A stretch of 64,000 nt of DNA from assembly GCA_947652115.1 (NCBI GenBank), contig OX393571.1:17430856-17494855 (forward strand). Direction: 5' to 3'. The stretch is from Blastomussa wellsi. Lineage: Eukaryota; Cnidaria; Anthozoa; Scleractinia; Plerogyridae. Of the stretch, positions 62,244 through 64,000 are shown one piece after another; position 1 is the first letter of the stretch; every line of letters starts with the position of its first letter. The notes beneath the pieces were generated by a model, which was not told the origin of the DNA, did not search any database, and worked only from the letters and a program-made list of their open reading frames with translations. The translations under genes and the position numbers were made by a program.

Positions 62244-63782
62244 ATTATCTTCATCATCATCATTATCACTGCGGTGAAAATTGCATCTAATGATTGCATG
62301 ATACTTGGAGAAAAAGATCGCCTACTATATTCATTCTTGGGATTTTTTAGTGAAATGTTCGGTTTCACATGAAAGGATGCCAGGTAATTAAAAAATAATT
62401 TCAAAATGATACCCTGTTATAACGTATATTCCCCGTTTTACAGCATGTCCGATTTCCTGGACAAGGCATCGGAACTCCTGTTATTTAGCTGTAAGTAAAC
62501 CAGCAACTTGGATACAAGCCAAAAAGAGATGCCTCAGTTATAACTCCCAAATGGTGACAATCGCAGACAATGAGGAAAACAACTTTGTTGCAGCATTGGC
62601 TGATAACTTCTCCTGGATAGGAGCTCAATGGAATAATCACACCTCAGAGTACAGATGGGTTGATGGTTCAGAAATTAGATTTACAGACAAGTGGATAAAT
62701 AAAGTAAAGAATTCGTGTGTGGGAATTTGTGAAAACTCCTCAAGCGATCGGATCTGCAGTTATTTTGGTGCATGGGGCCAAGATGAATGCTTTCATCTTA
62801 AACCCTTTTTCTGTGAAAGGGACGGTAAGAGCATCAAACATTTTTTCCGGTAAAATTTGCACAAAAACAAGTAATGTTGCCAATAATTTAGATGGAGTAA
62901 TGTAAATTTAGTGAGGATAAAATGGAGTGTGACATGTTTTGTTCTCCACGTATTTCCAGTCATGCAATGTTTTAAAAAAAATTAATTTGCAGAAAAATAT
63001 AAAGGTTGCTATTACGGAACTAAACTATCAATTCGACCTTATTTGTAGTACTTGTAGTAATAATTAAAATGCTATAGTCTAGATTTGACGAAGTTGGATT
63101 AAGCTTTAAGTATCTGAGTCAAGTTTGAGTAGAATTTTTTTGAGGGAGTTAATTTCGTTTAGTCAAAGTCTTGTGTCACCTAATCCGACAAAAATCAGTT
63201 TTTTAACACCAGGGAATCGCTACGCCAAGATTGTGCATTTTTAAATTCTCAATTTGTAATCAATCTCAATCCTCTTTAGTATCCTCTCGGTAGTATTTTT
63301 CTGCCTTAGGTCTCCTACGTTTAAAGGGTAACTTGGTTCATCGCAAAAATGACTCAAAATATCGTGGCGTAGATCCTTTAAAGTAGCTTGTCACTTCCTT
63401 TTCAGTTGCTCACGAAACTGACAATGAGACATGCAGCAACATGGCTATCGGGTTTGAATATAGAATATTAGGCGATTACCAAATCACAGCCACTTCATCA
63501 CTATACGGCAAAGTCCCGTGGGAAGCTCGATTAGCTGACGAGGAAGCCTGGTGTCCACAAACAAATTCCTCAGGGGAGTACTTGGAAGTTATGTTTGATT
63601 CTTTGCATAGAATCTGCGGGGTGGCCTTGCAGGGCCTCCATTCCATCGATGCTTATACGATGACGTATCGCATGCAGCTGTCCATTAACGGCTCAAAGTG
63701 GGAGTGGTACATAAGAGAAAGCAGTGAGGCTAGTACAAAAAGTCGACTTTTTTCTTTTAGATGTACCCTAACTAAAACGTGA
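53607..63782 (+). CDS. Extracellular mosaic protein: PA14, TSP1-like, C-type lectin, discoidin, FN3 modules (both ends uncertain)
   Basis: Candidate exons with phases: A 53607-53719 (uncertain), B 54019-54103 (uncertain), C 54839-55121, D 55519-55676, E 56561 to about 56847-56877 (end uncertain), F 57142-57294, G 58192-58566, H 58906-59219, I 59758-59914, J 61478-61783, K 62444-62824, L 63406 to about 63730-63782. Module borders are phase 1 throughout (2-base starts, 1-base ends), so C/D, F, G, H/I, J and K can join in frame. Exons within a module meet at phase 2 (C/D) or phase 0 (H/I). I infer a secreted or membrane-anchored glycan-binding or adhesion protein. No signal peptide, transmembrane segment or certain stop was found, so the gene is partial as annotated. 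It could be two genes; the shared strand and shared phase argue for one. Confidence 0.7.
54839..55676 (+). CDS. PA14-like module (exons C and D of mosaic gene)
   Basis: Exon C (54839-55121) and exon D (55519-55676) join through an Ile codon at phase 2. The pattern is EVWTDD, then LSSLTELPGFPENP, a short spacer, RRRAYFAAPESGLYKFHL, then ACALLIE; in exon D SGRFYKMTVLHVGG and ELEVSFTTPN. PA14 domains are beta-barrels that in several animal proteins bind carbohydrate. The xYFxAPxxGxYxF stretch is the strongest signature. Exons A and B immediately upstream carry Cys residues but I do not recognise them. Confidence 0.72.
55780..56410. mobile_element. Nested foldback elements in the intron after the PA14 module
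   Basis: The outer ends ttaaaggagctacgtcacg and tgatgacgtagctcctttaa are inverted repeats. Inside, tagctcactttcaaaatcac with gtgacatttttt (about 55829-55861) faces its complement (cacgtgattttgaaagtgag) at about 56274-56297, forming an inner element. Related outer-family fragments lie at 51410-51570 and 63345-63384. Confidence 0.75.
56561..56877 (+). CDS. Unrecognised Cys-containing module (exon E of mosaic gene)
   Basis: An open stretch of about 95 codons begins at a phase-1 acceptor (atatggcag) with DGEQFDFHIRFVCSQ. It contains four Cys (FVCSQ, FSCQE, RECSI, YDCDF) within about 75 residues and a potential N-glycosylation site (SNSS). It lies between the PA14 and TSP1-like modules on the same strand. 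No domain family comes to mind. The donor is ambiguous: gtatcc at 56848 gives phase 0, and a later gtgcga would give the expected phase 1. An alternative reading with a hydrophobic start (MYFMYVVLMFLPVCC at 56506) could be a first exon. Confidence 0.4.
57142..57294 (+). CDS. Thrombospondin type 1-like module (exon F)
   Basis: A 51-codon exon with phase-1 borders and canonical sites (gatcgcaag acceptor, gtaagt donor). NWGEWSTCDSGTQTRQRLC fits the W-x-x-W-x-x-C and R-x-R/Q-x-C pattern of TSP1 repeats. It lacks the second Cys of the usual CSxTCG stretch, so it is atypical or shortened. A final Cys (TKRCG) closes the module. Confidence 0.65.
57340..57445. repeat. (GAT)n and (GAG)n microsatellites
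   Basis: A nearly perfect gat run of about 20 copies is followed by about nine gag copies, in the intron between the TSP1-like and first lectin modules. Confidence 0.95.
58192..58566 (+). CDS. C-type lectin-like domain 1 (exon G)
   Basis: A single 125-codon phase-1 exon encodes a whole domain. It starts ETCPAGWSLFNNYCYKI, the long-form N-terminal hairpin. Then come WSDARETCLNINSDLVSIKN and AWIGRKDDLWSDGS (a WIG variant), two further Cys (LSCYAM, FSCLSK), and the final HAICKRRG. The usual calcium/sugar motifs (EPN or QPD, and WND) are not seen, so calcium-dependent mannose or galactose binding cannot be assumed. Confidence 0.88.
58906..59914 (+). CDS. F5/8 type C (discoidin) domain 1 (exons H and I)
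   Basis: Exon H (58906-59219) and exon I (59758-59914) join at phase 0 and are bounded by phase-1 introns. Features: the opening Cys (DETCLSSPLGVETGLI), ITTRPRYARLSGQGAWCP, LHYICAVATQGYYEQG, and in exon I the C-terminal strand ending SSCLRVEIYGRP with the closing Cys. Discoidin domains bind phospholipid heads, collagen or glycans through loops. The ligand here is unknown. Confidence 0.88.
59328..59352. repeat. (GATT)n microsatellite
   Basis: About six tandem gatt copies, inside the intron that splits the first discoidin domain. Confidence 0.9.
60059..60738. repeat. GC-rich minisatellite, 38-bp unit, about 18 copies
   Basis: Units near actcggacggtcccctgctc followed by ggcgcctcgcgcctgaag, with point variants and one or two shortened copies. 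It is far more GC- and CpG-rich than the surrounding AT-rich intron. Because 38 is not a multiple of three and the unit is stop-free on the minus strand, all minus frames remain open for up to 161 codons. These Arg/Gly/Ser-rich frames are artefacts. Confidence 0.96.
60770..61477. other. Intronic sequence enriched in TCGA/TCGAT words
   Basis: From about 60780 to 61070 the words aatcgaa, ttcgatt and gttcgat recur many times in both orientations without a fixed period. The rest, up to the FN3 exon, has nothing that I can assign. Confidence 0.5.
61478..61783 (+). CDS. Fibronectin type III module (exon J)
   Basis: A 102-codon phase-1 exon, the usual size of one FN3 domain. It opens GPTRPPKITHL, then VEMKWQAP (conserved Trp), GYKVIFSN (conserved Tyr), and ends FCATVLAFNKYGEGPAA, the typical xAxNxxGxGP close of FN3. 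It carries predicted N-glycosylation sites (NTT and NIT). Confidence 0.9.
62188..62266. repeat. (ATC)n microsatellite
   Basis: tcatcatcatc and tcatcg repeats in the intron before the second lectin exon. Both strands give periodic open frames that are artefacts. Confidence 0.92.
62444..62824 (+). CDS. C-type lectin-like domain 2 (exon K)
   Basis: A single 127-codon phase-1 exon, the same architecture as exon G. It opens ACPISWTRHRNSCYL, then WIQAKKRCLSYNSQMVTIAD, NFSWIGAQWNN, YRWVDGSEIRF (the common WxDG stretch), Cys in NSCVGICENS, and ends AWGQDECFHLKPFFCERDG. It is closer to a canonical C-type lectin than exon G, but the EPN/QPD and WND calcium motifs are not evident. Confidence 0.9.
63345..63384 (-). 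mobile_element. Fragment of the outer foldback family, just before exon L
   Basis: gactcaaaatatcgtggcgt and agatcctttaaa match the reverse complement of the left end of the element at 55780. It lies about 20 bases upstream of the exon L acceptor. Confidence 0.55.
63406..63782 (+). CDS. F5/8 type C (discoidin) domain 2, partial (exon L)
   Basis: It begins at a phase-1 acceptor with VAHETDNETCSNMAIGFE, the opening Cys. It continues RLADEEAWCPQTNSSGEYL, LHRICGVALQG and INGSKWEWY. This corresponds to exon H. The second half of the domain (the counterpart of exon I, with the closing Cys) is not in the window. Candidate donors follow IRESS or SEAS. If unspliced, the frame runs to TGA at about 63781-63783, giving a truncated domain. 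Confidence 0.82.
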
Positions 63783-63791
63783 TTAATTGTT

Positions 63792-64000
63792 CTTGGGTGA
63801 GACACAACACTTTCAAAGTGCCTTTCTTCGCCCAGGTGTATAAATGGGTACCGGAGAATTTAATGCTGGGGGAAGAACCCTTCCACAGACTAGCTTCCCA
63901 TCGAGGGGGGAGTATAAATACTCCTGGTCACTTCACGAAACCGGGATAAACTCCGGCCTGATGGGCCACTTAACTTGTAACAGACTTTTTTTACCTTATT
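63792..64000 (+). mobile_element. 5'-truncated SINE at the right edge
   Basis: ttcttgggtgagac, gcccaggtgtataaatgggt, ttaatgctggggg and aaccgggataaactccggcc follow the body of the SINE at 18573-18875. The tRNA-like head is missing. It starts within about ten bases of the first in-frame stop after exon L. Confidence 0.75.

Overview
The window is nuclear DNA from an animal, most likely an anthozoan cnidarian such as a stony coral. That assignment is inference from AT-rich introns with GT-AG boundaries, intact metazoan genes, intronless GPCR genes, a mosaic extracellular gene built from phase-1 exons, and many short foldback elements and tRNA-derived SINEs. No database search was possible. Every exon joint below was read by hand from splice sites, reading phase and remembered family similarity.

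Layout. (1) 459-2713, +: the last four exons of RIC1, a subunit of the RAB6 exchange factor. (2) 3982-13771, -: a complete 11-exon dipeptidyl peptidase 2 gene (DPP7-like, peptidase family S28, 464 residues). (3) 14220-29741, +: a complete 25-exon DNAI3/WDR63 gene (axonemal inner-arm dynein intermediate chain, 874 residues). It is head to head with DPP7 across about 450 bp. (4) 31845-32933, +: an intronless class A GPCR of melanocortin/adenosine-like layout. (5) 35730-38996, +: a five-exon CYB5RL gene (NADH-cytochrome b5 reductase-like, 317 residues). (6) 45889-46893, +: a second intronless class A GPCR, peptide-receptor-like. (7) About 53607 to beyond the right part of the window, +: a large extracellular mosaic gene with the order PA14, unknown module, TSP1-like, C-type lectin, F5/8C discoidin, fibronectin III, C-type lectin, F5/8C discoidin. 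Neither end is secure.

The genes do not form a pathway; this is ordinary animal gene order. The mosaic gene is the best candidate for something undescribed. Its modules sit between phase-1 introns, the lectin-discoidin pair occurs twice, and the combination suggests a glycan-binding adhesion or recognition protein.

Much of the rest is repeat. There are inverted-repeat elements of about 120-2,100 bp, some nested. There are several tandem arrays: a 20-bp unit near 3.1 kb, 40/69-bp units near 19.3-20.4 kb inside a larger inverted-repeat element, a 20-bp unit with a 60-bp higher-order repeat at 48.1-50.0 kb, and a GC-rich 38-bp unit at 60.06-60.74 kb. There are also tRNA-derived SINEs in both orientations, long poly-C/poly-G tracts, and microsatellites. 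Several of the longest open frames are artefacts of these repeats. I saw no rRNA genes, CRISPR arrays, viral genes or prokaryotic operons.
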